Of a DNA stretch of 64,000 nt, positions 36,461 through 46,067 are shown in pieces (positions within the stretch are counted from its first letter, which is position 1; each line of letters opens with the position of its first letter). The stretch spans positions 744,001 through 808,000 of the forward strand of contig NZ_JAEHFV010000001.1 of assembly GCF_016522065.1 (NCBI RefSeq), read 5' to 3'. The translations under genes and the position numbers were made by a program. The DNA comes from Flavobacterium agrisoli. GTDB taxonomy: Bacteria; Bacteroidota; Bacteroidia; Flavobacteriales; Flavobacteriaceae. The notes beneath the pieces are model-generated. The model searched no databases. It was not told the DNA's origin and was given only the letters and a program-made list of their open reading frames with translations.

Positions 36461-37234
36461 TTATTTAAAAAAGGCGTTTACCCATTCATCTTCACTTTTG
36501 GCTAACTCATCGTAAGTCCCTTCGGTATGAATAACGCCATCTTTTAGCATTACGATTCTATCCGCCGTTCTTTTGGCACAATCCATATCATGGGTAATGA
36601 TAATTGAAGTTGTTTTACGTTTGTGTTTAATATCTAAAATCAAATCACTAATTTCTTTTGAAGTAATGGTATCCAAACCTGTAGTCGGCTCATCGTACAA
36701 AATAATTTCGGGTTTTAAAATTAAAGTACGAGCCAATCCAATTCGTTTTTTCATTCCGCCCGAAAGCTCAGATGGCATTTTATCAACCGCTTCTTCTAAA
36801 CCCACACTTTCCAAAACATCCATGATTTCGGATTTCATTTCAGCAGCGCTTAAATCTTTTCGATGTCTTTGCAAGATAAAGGCCAAGTTTTGTCGAACGG
36901 ACATAGAATCATACAAAGCGGCACTTTGAAATAAAAATCCTATTTTGACACGAACTGCATTGAGTTCTTCTAAATTGTAATTCACAATGTCTTCCCCAAA
37001 AACTTTCAACTCGCCTTTATCGGGTTTTACCAAACCCACTAAACATTTTATCGTAATCGATTTGCCAGAACCAGATCGGCCCAAAACCACGACGTCTTCT
37101 CCTTTAAAAACTTTTAAATTAACTCCTTTTAAAACATCGTTTTTACCAAAAGATTTTTGCAAATCATTAATTTCGATAATTGCTTCTTTCTTTTGTTCGT
37201 TTTGAGTAGGTATTTCGTGTATTTGTGTTTCCAT
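36461..37234 (-). CDS. ABC transporter ATP-binding protein (MlaF-like)
   Basis: This 257-residue cytosolic ATPase powers the MCE transporter. Walker A is GRSGSGKSITIKC, the signature LSGGMKKRIGLAR (the LSGGM form is typical of MlaF), Walker B ILYDEPTTGLD and the switch histidine in IIITHDM. It lies two bases after the permease gene and 26 before the MCE gene, all on the minus strand. Relatives move phospholipid to or from the outer membrane; direction cannot be read here. Confidence 0.92.
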   Translation of the reverse strand: METQIHEIPTQNEQKKEAIIEINDLQKSFGKNDVLKGVNLKVFKGEDVVVLGRSGSGKSITIKCLVGLVKPDKGELKVFGEDIVNYNLEELNAVRVKIGFLFQSAALYDSMSVRQNLAFILQRHRKDLSAAEMKSEIMDVLESVGLEEAVDKMPSELSGGMKKRIGLARTLILKPEIILYDEPTTGLDTITSKEISDLILDIKHKRKTTSIIITHDMDCAKRTADRIVMLKDGVIHTEGTYDELAKSEDEWVNAFFK

Positions 37235-37236
37235 AA

Positions 37237-38037
37237 CTAAAAAAATAAATCGGTTATTTGTACCGCAATCATGTCTATTATAAAAATGATTAACGAAGCT
37301 GTTACTACTGCCGAATTAGCGGCTCTACCTACACTTGCTGTTCCGTTAGAGGCATTGTAACCCTCGTAACAGCCAATCATTCCAACAAAAAAACCAAAAA
37401 AGAAGGTTTTAATTGTTGCCGGAATAATATCTAAAAATTCGAGCGAATCAAACACTTGTGCAAGGTAGCGGTACAAGGTAATTTTACTATGAATATTCAT
37501 TCCTACATACCCTCCAAAAATCCCAACAGCATCTGCAAAAATGACCAAAATCGGAATCATTAAAGTGGTGGCCAAAACTCGTGTAACCACTAAATAATTA
37601 TATGGATTAATGGCCGAAACTTCCATGGCATCAATCTGTTCGGTTACTTTCATAGAACCCAGCTCTGCTCCTATTCCCGATGAAATTTTACCGGCACAAA
37701 TTAAAGCGGTTATAACGGGTGCAATTTCACGAATAAGCGATAAACCTACCATTCCAGGTAACCACGATTCGGCACCAAAACTAACTAAGGTTGGGCGTGA
37801 TTGTAAGGTTAAAACCAACCCCATAATAAAACCCGTAATCACCACCAAAGGCAGCGATTTGTATCCTATTATATAACATTGTTTAAAAAACTCTTTTAAC
37901 TCATACGGAGGCACAAAAAGTTCTTTAAAAAAACGCCATGAAAACAAGGTAACATCACCTATGGCTTCAAATTTATTTTTTAAATATACTATCAAGATAA
38001 TTAGGTTTAAATAATGATTATATGTTGCGTAAATCAA
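37237..38037 (-). CDS. MlaE-type ABC transporter permease
   Basis: It is a 266-residue inner-membrane permease with about five helices. Family blocks include GFIMGLVLTLQSRP, LIREIAPVITALICAGKISSGIGAELGSMKVTEQIDAMEVSAI and GFFVGMIGCYEGYNA. The first 20 residues (IYATYNHYLNLIILIVYL) are not typical and may reflect a start that is too early. It is first in the permease-ATPase-MCE operon. No periplasmic or outer-membrane Mla partner (MlaC, MlaA) is in the window. Confidence 0.9.
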   Translation of the reverse strand: MIYATYNHYLNLIILIVYLKNKFEAIGDVTLFSWRFFKELFVPPYELKEFFKQCYIIGYKSLPLVVITGFIMGLVLTLQSRPTLVSFGAESWLPGMVGLSLIREIAPVITALICAGKISSGIGAELGSMKVTEQIDAMEVSAINPYNYLVVTRVLATTLMIPILVIFADAVGIFGGYVGMNIHSKITLYRYLAQVFDSLEFLDIIPATIKTFFFGFFVGMIGCYEGYNASNGTASVGRAANSAVVTASLIIFIIDMIAVQITDLFF

Positions 38038-38248
38038 TTGTAAAATTCTCTTATTTTAAGAAAAAAAAATTATACTTTTTTAAAAATACCTTACAGAATT
38101 CGCATCATAACTAATTATATGATAATATTTTAAGAGTTAATAATCTTTTTATATGAGTTAAGTTTGACAAAATATTTCTGCCAAATTTGTAATAAGAAAA
38201 GCCCGTAAAAAGTACGGCCTAATTAATAACCATTTAAATTTAAAGCTT

Positions 38249-38410
38249 ATGTTACGTTGGACAGTTATATTTATAATTTTGGCAATAATTGCTGGAATAT
38301 TCGGATTTGGTGGAATTGCAGCTGGTGCTGCTAGTATAGCCAAAGTATTGTTCTTTATTTTTATCATTTTATTCATCTTGTCGTTGATTAGCGGTAGAAG
38401 AAATGTTTAA
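38249..38410 (+). CDS. DUF1328 small membrane protein (YtjA family)
   Basis: This is a 53-residue protein with two hydrophobic helices, starting [22 protein letters not shown], then [17 protein letters not shown] and ending SLISGRRNV. The MLRWxxxFLxxAxxAxxFGFGGIAxxAAxIAK pattern is the DUF1328/YtjA signature. The function is not known; relatives are often stress- or stationary-phase-associated. It was found by direct translation of the gap between the Mla operon and the next gene. A longer reading frame on the opposite strand is a shadow. Confidence 0.9.
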   Translation: MLRWTVIFIILAIIAGIFGFGGIAAGAASIAKVLFFIFIILFILSLISGRRNV

Positions 38411-38447
38411 AAAACTACATCAATACTCATTTTACAAATTGAAATAA

Positions 38448-38507
38448 GCCAAACAACGCGTTATAATATAATGTGTAATTGACATTGTTTTAAAAACGTT
38501 GTTTGGC
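38448..38507 (+). repeat. 11-bp inverted repeat before the gene at 38536
   Basis: GCCAAACAACG (38448-38458) and its exact complement (38497-38507) enclose 38 bases between the DUF1328 gene and the following unknown gene. It could be a terminator of the former or a leader structure of the latter; there is only a weak T run after it. Confidence 0.55.
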
Positions 38508-38535
38508 TCTTATTTAAATCTAAAAAAAGGAAATC

Positions 38536-38886
38536 ATGGCAATTAATTATGATAAACATGAAATTGATTACATCAATCATTATCAAGGAAAAGGGTACCG
38601 GACTAATTTTTTATTTACCGAAGGATGTTTAATGGACACCGAATCGAAATACAAATACCAACCCGAAGAAATTTTTATTGTTGCCGAGCATCGATATGAA
38701 GGAATGAGTAATCCCGATGACATGTCGGTTTTGTATGTTATTGAAACTGCAAATCGCGTAAAAGGGACTTATTTATTGGGTTACGGTCCATCGGCCGATT
38801 TGGATGCTGCGGAATTTTTTAAAAATATCCCTCAAAAACAAGTGTCAGAAAAAGAAAACATCAACGAAGATAAACGTTCGAAATAA
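38536..38886 (+). CDS. Conserved small protein of unknown function
   Basis: It is 116 residues, soluble and acidic, without a signal peptide. The segment EEIFIVAEHRYEGMSNPDDMSVLYVIETANRVKGTYLLGYG resembles, in memory, a short Bacteroidota family sometimes labelled phosphoribosylpyrophosphate synthetase; that label is not supported by any catalytic motif here and I do not use it. The C-terminal 20 residues are charged (KEKEN). A candidate binding site AAAAAAGGAAATC precedes the ATG. The gene follows an inverted repeat and stands alone before a convergent patatin gene. Confidence 0.7.
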   Translation: MAINYDKHEIDYINHYQGKGYRTNFLFTEGCLMDTESKYKYQPEEIFIVAEHRYEGMSNPDDMSVLYVIETANRVKGTYLLGYGPSADLDAAEFFKNIPQKQVSEKENINEDKRSK

Positions 38887-38942
38887 AAACCGTTTTCGTT
38901 TAAAATAGTAAGGTTTAGCATCAAATGTTAAGCCTTTTTTAT

Positions 38943-39848
38943 TTACATTTTTTTGTGATCGCTCATCAATTCTGATTTATTTTGAGCATATTCGTAACCT
39001 TGCTCCCACCATTTTTTCATTTCATTTTTATTGAAAATCAAAGCATTGTCGGTCAATTTTGTTGGGGTATAATACAAATTCAATTTGACATCTTTACTCG
39101 AAGCTAATAATTTTCCGATTATAATATCGTGTCTTTCAACCTGATCCAAAGCAATCCGAAACAAATCTATCATTAACGAAAATGGATTTTTCCCAATAAC
39201 ATTTTTAGAGGTATTAACTTCTGTTTCTAACACAATTACATCAATTTCGGTTGCCCCGCGGTTAATAGCTTCACGAATTGGAACCAAACTCGAAAAACCG
39301 CCATCTCCGTATTCGCAATTGTCTTTTGTAGCAATACTCATAAACGGAATATAATTGCTCGAAATCCAGATCCATTCGCAAAACTCTTCGTAACTGGAAT
39401 GCTTTATCGATTTGTATTCGGGCTCGTTTTTAGTAAGATTCGTAACGGTTATAATAATGTCTATTTTGGATGCTTTTAGAATGTTAAATTCGGTTAAAGT
39501 AAAATTCGATTTGATATATTCTAATAAACGCTGGCTTTCGCCAAAAGTTCGTTTTCCTTTAATAAACTGCCGAATAACATTAAAATGATTAACTGTTACT
39601 ATCGGAATTCCTTTCTTTTGTTTGACCACAAACGGACTTACATTAAAAATCGTTTTACCGTTGACATTGGTGTAAATTCGGTGAATTTTTTGCATTTTGC
39701 CCAAAGCCAAATGTGGTATGAGCAAACTACCCGTAGATGTTCCTAAATACAAATCGTATTGGTGCTTTTTTTGCTGAATTAAATATTGGGCTACGCCACC
39801 GGCAAATGCGCCTTTACTTCCACCACCTGAAATGACCAATGCTCTCAT
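38943..39848 (-). CDS. Patatin-like phospholipase
   Basis: It is a 301-residue lipid acyl hydrolase with a Ser-Asp dyad. The oxyanion loop GGGSKG is at 8-13, the nucleophile elbow GTSTGS has Ser38, and the Asp lies in YGDGGFSS near residue 185. There is no signal peptide, so it is probably cytosolic or membrane-associated from inside. The substrate is most likely a phospholipid, by family. It lies 43 bases downstream of an M1 peptidase gene on the same strand. Confidence 0.88.
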   Translation of the reverse strand: MRALVISGGGSKGAFAGGVAQYLIQQKKHQYDLYLGTSTGSLLIPHLALGKMQKIHRIYTNVNGKTIFNVSPFVVKQKKGIPIVTVNHFNVIRQFIKGKRTFGESQRLLEYIKSNFTLTEFNILKASKIDIIITVTNLTKNEPEYKSIKHSSYEEFCEWIWISSNYIPFMSIATKDNCEYGDGGFSSLVPIREAINRGATEIDVIVLETEVNTSKNVIGKNPFSLMIDLFRIALDQVERHDIIIGKLLASSKDVKLNLYYTPTKLTDNALIFNKNEMKKWWEQGYEYAQNKSELMSDHKKM

Positions 39849-39891
39849 AAATTTTAAATCGTCTTTCTAAATTTTAGTCGCTGATTTTTGT

Positions 39892-41955
39892 TTATTCTTT
39901 CAGTAACCTATTCAATTGAAATTGTTCGTCAGGGTTCAAAATAGGCAAAATTCTTTCAAAAACAGCACGATCTGATGGATTTTTAAGCATTTTTCGAATT
40001 GTATCTCTTCCATATTTGGAAAATTGCCACATGTGATGCGTAGTAGCGTTTACTAAATTAATATATACTTCCTCCGATAAAATATTAAAATTCAACAACT
40101 TTTCCAAAGCATTTTGATGCGTATAGGCTTCGTATTTTGGAGAAGAAAAAGCAATCAATTCGGTAACCGCTTCCTGCGGATTTTGTAAATAATTTTCAGT
40201 TGAAAGCGCCAAAGAAAGCCATAATGTTCGCAAATTATAATCGTTAAAACCGATCCAATTTTTGGATAATTCTAAATAACGAAAACGATCCTTCGGAAAA
40301 TTAGACCACAAATAATACAGGACTATTTCCTGAGTTTGATACGATTGATCTTGTAATAACGTTTCGTACTGTGCTTTAAAGTCAGACGGGATTTTAGGTA
40401 AACTTGCTGCGACTTCCTGACGTACCGAAACTATATTGGTTTGAAGTGCTAATTGAAGTAATTCTTTTTTATCAGGATAATTTTCATTTTTCAACTGCTG
40501 GACAATGTATTCTTTGATTTTAAAATAACAATCCGATTGTAGGACTTTCTTAAAAAAAGCGGCTTTTTGAGTTAACGGCTCTTTCTTTACTTTTTCCACT
40601 TCAAAAAGCAATTGAATTTGTTTGTTTTTTAGGAGTAAGTCGTTTGCTTCTTGCGTGTTAAATGCAACTGTTTCCAGCCAATTTTTCTTAAAACTTTCGG
40701 TATCGTATTTGGAAACTTTATTGATTTCGGTTAAAAAATCATCGGTAGTTACGGTTTGAAAAGCGTAGGAATTCAAATAATTTTTAATAGCTTTTTTAAA
40801 GGCTTTATCGCCTATATTTTGATGCAAAACAAACAAAGCCCACGCTCCCTTTTCGTAAAAAGTCAACGAACTCGCTTTCGCATTTAAAACCGGAATCGTA
40901 TCGGTTCTAGATGCGAATTTTAGTTGCTGTGCCGTTTCGTATAATTTGAAATAAAAATAATCCTCGCCGTACAATTCTTTTTCGGCTAAAAGAGCGTAAT
41001 AGGTTGCAAATCCTTCCTGCAGCCAATGATGTTTGCCTTCTTTCGCAGTTATCAAATCACCAAACCATTGATGAGCCAATTCGTGCGCATTTACATTTGT
41101 ATATTTTCTATCCGAAAAACCAATGCTATCCACCACATAATTAGTTGAAAATAAAGTAGAAGATGTGTTTTCCATTCCGGCATATAAAAAATCACGTACG
41201 GGTATTTGACGGTAAATTTGCCACGGATATTTCACTCCAATTTCTTTTTCGAGAAAATCAAAAATTTGATTAGAACCAAAATAAGTGGTTTCAAATTTGG
41301 AAGCATCAGCTGGCTCCATATAATTTTCTAACGGAATTTTAGACTTTGAGTAGCTACATTTTTTATCGAATTTACCGATGGCCAGCATCAACAAATACGA
41401 ACTCATCGGTTCCTGCATACGGTATTGCCAAATGTTTTTTTGCCCTTGTTGGATTTTATTTTTTAAAAGTCCGTTAGCCACCACTTCATAACCCGAATCA
41501 AAAGTGATGTCTAGATTAAAAATCATTTTTTCATTAACATCGTCAAAACTCGGAAACCAATTGCTGGTGTAACGTCCTTGCCCTTGTGTCCAAATTTGCA
41601 AGTTATGGGTAGCCTCACTTCCAACAAAATAAAGAGCTTGTTTTGGAGTCGCTTCGTAGGTTAATTCAATCGTTTTTTTTCCCGCAACAAACGAATGAAT
41701 AAGAAACAATTGATTGTCGGTTACTTTAAAATCAATTGCATTATTATCCAACAAAACTTTCGAAAACTGCATTTTACGAGCATCTATTTTAATGGTATCT
41801 CTCGTTTTTAAAACATCCAATTGATAGGTTACAGTTCCGTGTATTTTTTTTTCTTTTGCATCAATCACAAGTTGGCCGTTCGCCGTTTTAAAGTCAACAA
41901 ATTGGGTTTGTTGTGCAAATGTAAAAAGAGAGAAAAAAAACAATAAATATTTCAT
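39892..41955 (-). CDS. M1-family aminopeptidase (secreted, 687 aa)
   Basis: A signal peptide (YLLFFFSLFTFAQQ) exports it. The zinc site is HELAH at 291-295 with the third ligand Glu at 314 (LQEGFATYY), and the substrate Gly-x-Met-Glu-Asn motif appears as GMENTSST just before. The N-terminal 190 residues form the M1 beta saddle and the C-terminal 280 residues are helical HEAT-like repeats. M1 enzymes remove N-terminal amino acids from peptides. It probably works in the periplasm or surface in peptide feeding. A second M1 enzyme is encoded at 42788-44440. Confidence 0.93.
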   Translation of the reverse strand: MKYLLFFFSLFTFAQQTQFVDFKTANGQLVIDAKEKKIHGTVTYQLDVLKTRDTIKIDARKMQFSKVLLDNNAIDFKVTDNQLFLIHSFVAGKKTIELTYEATPKQALYFVGSEATHNLQIWTQGQGRYTSNWFPSFDDVNEKMIFNLDITFDSGYEVVANGLLKNKIQQGQKNIWQYRMQEPMSSYLLMLAIGKFDKKCSYSKSKIPLENYMEPADASKFETTYFGSNQIFDFLEKEIGVKYPWQIYRQIPVRDFLYAGMENTSSTLFSTNYVVDSIGFSDRKYTNVNAHELAHQWFGDLITAKEGKHHWLQEGFATYYALLAEKELYGEDYFYFKLYETAQQLKFASRTDTIPVLNAKASSLTFYEKGAWALFVLHQNIGDKAFKKAIKNYLNSYAFQTVTTDDFLTEINKVSKYDTESFKKNWLETVAFNTQEANDLLLKNKQIQLLFEVEKVKKEPLTQKAAFFKKVLQSDCYFKIKEYIVQQLKNENYPDKKELLQLALQTNIVSVRQEVAASLPKIPSDFKAQYETLLQDQSYQTQEIVLYYLWSNFPKDRFRYLELSKNWIGFNDYNLRTLWLSLALSTENYLQNPQEAVTELIAFSSPKYEAYTHQNALEKLLNFNILSEEVYINLVNATTHHMWQFSKYGRDTIRKMLKNPSDRAVFERILPILNPDEQFQLNRLLKE

Positions 41956-42047
41956 CTTGACGAATTAGAAGTAGCATTCAAATTTAAAGATTTCAGTTCA
42001 TCTTTTAATCCTATTTCGTAAGTTTACTTTTTGAAAAACTACCTAAT

Positions 42048-42791
42048 TTGAAACCAAAAGCCCTTTTTAATTGGAGTAGCGGAAAAGATTCTGCCTTCGC
42101 CTTATATAAAATTCTCCAACAAAACGAATTTAAAATTGAGTGTTTGCTTACGAGTGTAAATCAAAAATACAATCGTGTTTCGATGCATGGTGTTCGAACC
42201 GAATTAATTATAAAACAAGCTGAAAGCATCGGTATTCCTCTTAAAATAATGGAATTACCAGAAATGCCGAGCATGGAAATTTACGAAGATGTAATGCGAG
42301 AAACTTTATTTAAATTGAAAGAAAAGGGCGTTACGCATTCTATTTTTGGAGATATTTTTTTAGAAGATTTACGAAAATACCGCGAAGAAAAATTAGCCAC
42401 AATGGATTTAGAAGCTGTTTTTCCGCTTTGGAAAATTCCGACTACGAATTTGATTCAGGATTTTTTGCAATTGGGATTTAAAACCATTGTGGTTTGTGTA
42501 AATGAACAGTATTTGGACAAAAGTTTTGTAGGCCGTGTAATCGACAAAAAATTTATTGCCGATTTACCCGAAAATGTAGACGTTTGCGGCGAAAATGGTG
42601 AGTTTCATACTTTTACTTTTGATGGTCCGATTTTTTCAAAACCTATTGAATTTGAAATTGGAGAAATTGTTTATCGAAAATATGAAAAACCAAAAACAGA
42701 GTCTACAAATACGGCTTGTGACAGTAATGATGACTCTGCTTTTGATTATGGATTTTGGTATTGCGATTTACTTATTAAAGCAAACCATTAA
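42048..42791 (+). CDS. Dph6-like ATP pyrophosphatase
   Basis: It is 247 residues with the PP-loop motif FNWSSGKDSAFALYK at the N-terminus and an EFHTFTFDGPIF block near residue 185, typical of the diphthine-ammonia ligase (Dph6/DUF71) family. Eukaryotes use it to amidate diphthine on elongation factor 2, a modification bacteria lack, so the bacterial substrate is unknown. The start is TTG at 42048. It ends with a four-base overlap with the convergent M1 peptidase gene. Confidence 0.85.
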   Translation: MKPKALFNWSSGKDSAFALYKILQQNEFKIECLLTSVNQKYNRVSMHGVRTELIIKQAESIGIPLKIMELPEMPSMEIYEDVMRETLFKLKEKGVTHSIFGDIFLEDLRKYREEKLATMDLEAVFPLWKIPTTNLIQDFLQLGFKTIVVCVNEQYLDKSFVGRVIDKKFIADLPENVDVCGENGEFHTFTFDGPIFSKPIEFEIGEIVYRKYEKPKTESTNTACDSNDDSAFDYGFWYCDLLIKANH

Positions 42792-44440
42792 GGTGTTACA
42801 TTCAAACTGGTAACGTAAAAATTTTCATCAACAACTAGTTTTGAATTTTTACTCGAAACCGATAAACTTTGCATTTGAGTTGTTGGTTTTAAAAGTTGCT
42901 CTTTCCCGTCAAGAGATACTTTTACAGGGATATCAAAATCGGGAACGCAATTCACCCAACGGTAATGCATTTTTTTTCCTGAAAACGAATATTCTAAAGT
43001 AGGAACCCTCGTTGTGCGCAAATACTGATCGAAAAATGGTTTTAAGTGCATTCCTGTTTGTTCGCTCAAATAGTCTTCAATTTGCTGCGTAGTGACCGTT
43101 TGATGGTAAAAAGTACTATTTAAACCTCTTAAAATTTGACGCCATTTTTCGTCATTATTCACTAATTGGCGTAAGGTGTGCAACATATTGGCGCCTTTAT
43201 AATACATATCGCCCGAACCTTCGTTGTTAACATCATAATGACCAATGATAGGTTTATCATTTTCAATGTTTTTTCGGTTGCCTAAAATATATTCATAAGC
43301 CGCTTTTTTGCCATAGTAATATTCTAAAAACAAACTTTCCGAATAATTAGTGAAACTTTCGTGAATCCACATATCGGCAATATCTTTATAGGTGATATTA
43401 TTAGCAAACCACTCGTGACCCGATTCGTGAATAATGATAAAATCAAATTTCAACCCCCAACCGGTTCCACTTAAATCGGAACCCAAATAACCATTTTTAT
43501 ATTGATTCCCGTAGGTAACCGAACTTTGATGTTCCATACCCAAGTACGGCACTTCGACTAATTTATAACTGTCTTCATAAAAAGGATAAGGTCCAAACCA
43601 GTGCTCAAATGCTTTCAACATTTTAGGAGCATCTTCAAATTGTTTTTTTGCTTTGGCTAAATTGTCTTTCAAAACATAATAATCACAGTCTAAAATACCT
43701 TTTTCTCCATTAAATTTTTCAGAAAAATGAACATAATCACCAATATTGATATTTACCCCATAGTTATTAATAGGATTAGAAACATACCAATTAAATGTTT
43801 TTGTTCCATCTTTTTCATTTTCGACACTTTGCAACCGGCCATTAGAGACATCCGTTAAATTACTGGGAACATTTACGCTAATTGACATGTTTTCAACCTC
43901 GTCGTACATGTGATCTTTATTGGGCCACCACACACTAGCTCCCAAACCTTGACATGAAGAAGCGATAAAATCATTTCCATTTTTGTCTTTTTGCCAAGTA
44001 ATACCACCATCCCAAGGCGGGCGAACCGCAACTTTTGGTTTTCCGCCAAAAGAAACAATAATTTCATTGGTATTGCCTATTTTTTGAAGATTTTCCAAAG
44101 TGATAAAAAAAGCATTACCATCACGTTTAAACTGTAATTCTTGTCCGTTTTGTGTGACTTTATAAATTTGCATCGGCTCTTGCAAATCAATTTGCATGAT
44201 TTGATACGGTTTTATAACGGTATACTTTATGGTATTCGAACCCACAATAGTGCTGTCTTTTGGGTTCACTTTTACTGCCAAATGATAGTGTTTTAAATCC
44301 CACCACTCGCGTTCTTTGGTAATACTGCCTCGCAAGGTATCTTGGTGAGTAAACTTTACTTCGGACTTGTTTAAAAGTCCTTGCGAAAAAATACTGCTGC
44401 TGCTTAAAACAAACAATAGTAATACGGCTAATTTCTTCAT
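42788..44440 (-). CDS. M1-family metallopeptidase (secreted, about 550 aa)
   Basis: The preferred start is 44440 (MKKLAVLLLFVLSSSSIFSQ), giving a signal peptide. The zinc site is HESGHEW near residue 338 with the third ligand in WIHESFTNYSE, a variant HExGH seen in the shorter M1 branch of Bacteroidota. The substrate loop appears as GMEHQSSVTYG. The helical C-terminal domain is shorter than in the 687-residue relative in this window. It is probably periplasmic and peptide-degrading. It shares its last four bases with the convergent Dph6-like gene. Confidence 0.92.
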   Translation of the reverse strand: MKKLAVLLLFVLSSSSIFSQGLLNKSEVKFTHQDTLRGSITKEREWWDLKHYHLAVKVNPKDSTIVGSNTIKYTVIKPYQIMQIDLQEPMQIYKVTQNGQELQFKRDGNAFFITLENLQKIGNTNEIIVSFGGKPKVAVRPPWDGGITWQKDKNGNDFIASSCQGLGASVWWPNKDHMYDEVENMSISVNVPSNLTDVSNGRLQSVENEKDGTKTFNWYVSNPINNYGVNINIGDYVHFSEKFNGEKGILDCDYYVLKDNLAKAKKQFEDAPKMLKAFEHWFGPYPFYEDSYKLVEVPYLGMEHQSSVTYGNQYKNGYLGSDLSGTGWGLKFDFIIIHESGHEWFANNITYKDIADMWIHESFTNYSESLFLEYYYGKKAAYEYILGNRKNIENDKPIIGHYDVNNEGSGDMYYKGANMLHTLRQLVNNDEKWRQILRGLNSTFYHQTVTTQQIEDYLSEQTGMHLKPFFDQYLRTTRVPTLEYSFSGKKMHYRWVNCVPDFDIPVKVSLDGKEQLLKPTTQMQSLSVSSKNSKLVVDENFYVTSLNVTP

Positions 44441-44583
44441 TTTAAAATACAATTGAATAACTTAAAATTTTTCAAAATGTAACAAAAATAACCACATTGA
44501 TTACAAAACAGCACTACACTAAGTAGATTTATTCGATTTTAACATTTTACTTTTTGAAACTAATGAAAATCAGGAATATAAAA

Positions 44584-44602
44584 AACCGACCTAAGGCCGG
44601 TT
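44584..44602 (-). terminator. Terminator of the histidine operon
   Basis: On the minus strand AACCGGCC pairs with GGTCGGTT (one G-U pair, 3-base loop), followed by T residues, five bases after the hisIE stop. Confidence 0.8.
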
Positions 44603-44606
44603 CAAA

Positions 44607-45203
44607 TTATTTATGTCTTTGTTTTAGAATGCCAATCACATCTTTTAATTGAAATCCTTTTGCTTGCAATAAAATCAAATAATGGAATAACAAGTCGGCA
44701 CTTTCATTTAAAAATAAATCATCGTCATTGTCTTTGGCTTCAATCACGACTTCTACCGCTTCCTCTCCAACTTTTTGAGCAATTTTATTGATTCCTTTTT
44801 CGAATAAAGAAGCTACATAACTCTTATCAGCATTTGCGTTTTCTTTTCGATCTTTTATAATCGTTTCTAAATTCGAAATAAAACCGAAATTTTCGTGATT
44901 AGGTTCTTGCCAACAAGTATCAGCGCCGGTATGACAAGTTGGGCCAACCGGTTTTGCCTGAATCAAAAGGGTATCGCCATCACAGTCGTTTTTTATATCA
45001 ACTAATTCTAAAAAGTTACCACTCTCCTCGCCTTTTGTCCAAAGTCTTTGTTTGGAACGGCTGAAGAAAGTTACTTTTTGAGTTTCGATTGTTTTTTGAA
45101 GCGATTCTTCATTCATATAACCCAACATCAAAACATTTTTAGTTTCACTGTCTTGGATAATTGCCGGAATCAATCCGTGGGCGCTTTTGATATCTATGTT
45201 CAT
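44607..45203 (-). CDS. hisIE: Bifunctional phosphoribosyl-AMP cyclohydrolase / phosphoribosyl-ATP pyrophosphatase
   Basis: It carries out steps 2 and 3 of histidine synthesis. The N-terminal HisI domain (about 1-105) has MLGYMNEESL, FFSRSKQRLWTKGEESGN and the zinc-site cysteines in CDGDT and GPTCHTGADTCW. The C-terminal HisE domain (about 110-198) has SYVASLFEKGINKIAQKVGEEAVEVVIE. It is the last gene of the operon. The spacer from hisF is 85 bases and contains several TAAGTA-type repeats. Confidence 0.96.
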   Translation of the reverse strand: MNIDIKSAHGLIPAIIQDSETKNVLMLGYMNEESLQKTIETQKVTFFSRSKQRLWTKGEESGNFLELVDIKNDCDGDTLLIQAKPVGPTCHTGADTCWQEPNHENFGFISNLETIIKDRKENANADKSYVASLFEKGINKIAQKVGEEAVEVVIEAKDNDDDLFLNESADLLFHYLILLQAKGFQLKDVIGILKQRHK

Positions 45204-45288
45204 TATTTTAAGTATTAAGTTGTAAGTATCATGTAGTAAGTAAAAAAAGGATTTTATAAAATACTTAATCCTTCATAATTCACACTTC

Positions 45289-46044
45289 TTAGAGACGTAC
45301 TTCTATATTGTTATTTTTAAGTTCTTGTTTTAATGTTTTGATTTCAATTTCCTTGAAATGAAACACACTTGCTGCCAATGCTGCATCCGATTTTCCATCA
45401 ACAAAAGTATCTACAAAATGTTGAATATTTCCTGCTCCTCCCGAAGCAATAATCGGAATATTAACCAATTCTGATAATCTAGCCAAAGCTTCATTGGCAA
45501 AACCGCTTTTAGTTCCATCATTATTCATTGAGGTGAAAAGGATTTCTCCAGCTCCTCTTTGCTCTACTTCAACAGCCCAATCAAACAATCGGATTTCTGT
45601 TGGAACTTTTCCACCTACCAAATGCACCATCCATTCACCATCAATTTGTTTGGCATCAATTGCCACTACCACACATTGAGAACCAAATTTGTTTGCCAAA
45701 TCGTTAATTAGCTGTGGATTTTTCACAGCCGATGAATTAATGGAAACCTTATCAGCTCCGTTTTGCAACAATACTTCCACATCTTCCACAGCCGAAATTC
45801 CACCGCCAACCGTAAACGGAATATTAATCGTCGAAGCTACTTTTCGAACTAAATCGACCAATGTTCTTCTTCTTTCTTCGGTTGCCGAAATATCCAAAAA
45901 AACCAATTCATCAGCACCTTCATCCGAATAGATTTTGGCCAATTCCACAGGATCTCCAGCATCACGCAAATCTACGAAATTAACACCCTTAACGGTTCTT
46001 CCGTTTTTGATATCGAGGCAAGGGATTATTCTTTTTGTAAGCAT
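45289..46044 (-). CDS. hisF: Imidazole glycerol phosphate synthase cyclase subunit
   Basis: It uses ammonia from HisH to close the imidazole ring and release AICAR. It is a 251-residue TIM barrel: [19 protein letters not shown] at the start with catalytic Asp11, [26 protein letters not shown] and IIASGGAGN with the second catalytic Asp region. The length is normal. It pairs with HisH, encoded two genes upstream. Confidence 0.97.
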   Translation of the reverse strand: MLTKRIIPCLDIKNGRTVKGVNFVDLRDAGDPVELAKIYSDEGADELVFLDISATEERRRTLVDLVRKVASTINIPFTVGGGISAVEDVEVLLQNGADKVSINSSAVKNPQLINDLANKFGSQCVVVAIDAKQIDGEWMVHLVGGKVPTEIRLFDWAVEVEQRGAGEILFTSMNNDGTKSGFANEALARLSELVNIPIIASGGAGNIQHFVDTFVDGKSDAALAASVFHFKEIEIKTLKQELKNNNIEVRL

Positions 46045-46067
46045 ATTTTATAAGTTGTTAGTTGACC

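Noticed and set aside
38158..38376. A 72-codon minus-strand frame
   Set aside because: It is opposite a full DUF1328 gene at 38249-38410 on the plus strand and shows no recognisable features.
38448..38507. The 11-bp inverted repeat as a certain terminator
   Set aside because: The 38-base interior is long and the following T run is weak, so it is kept only as a repeat.
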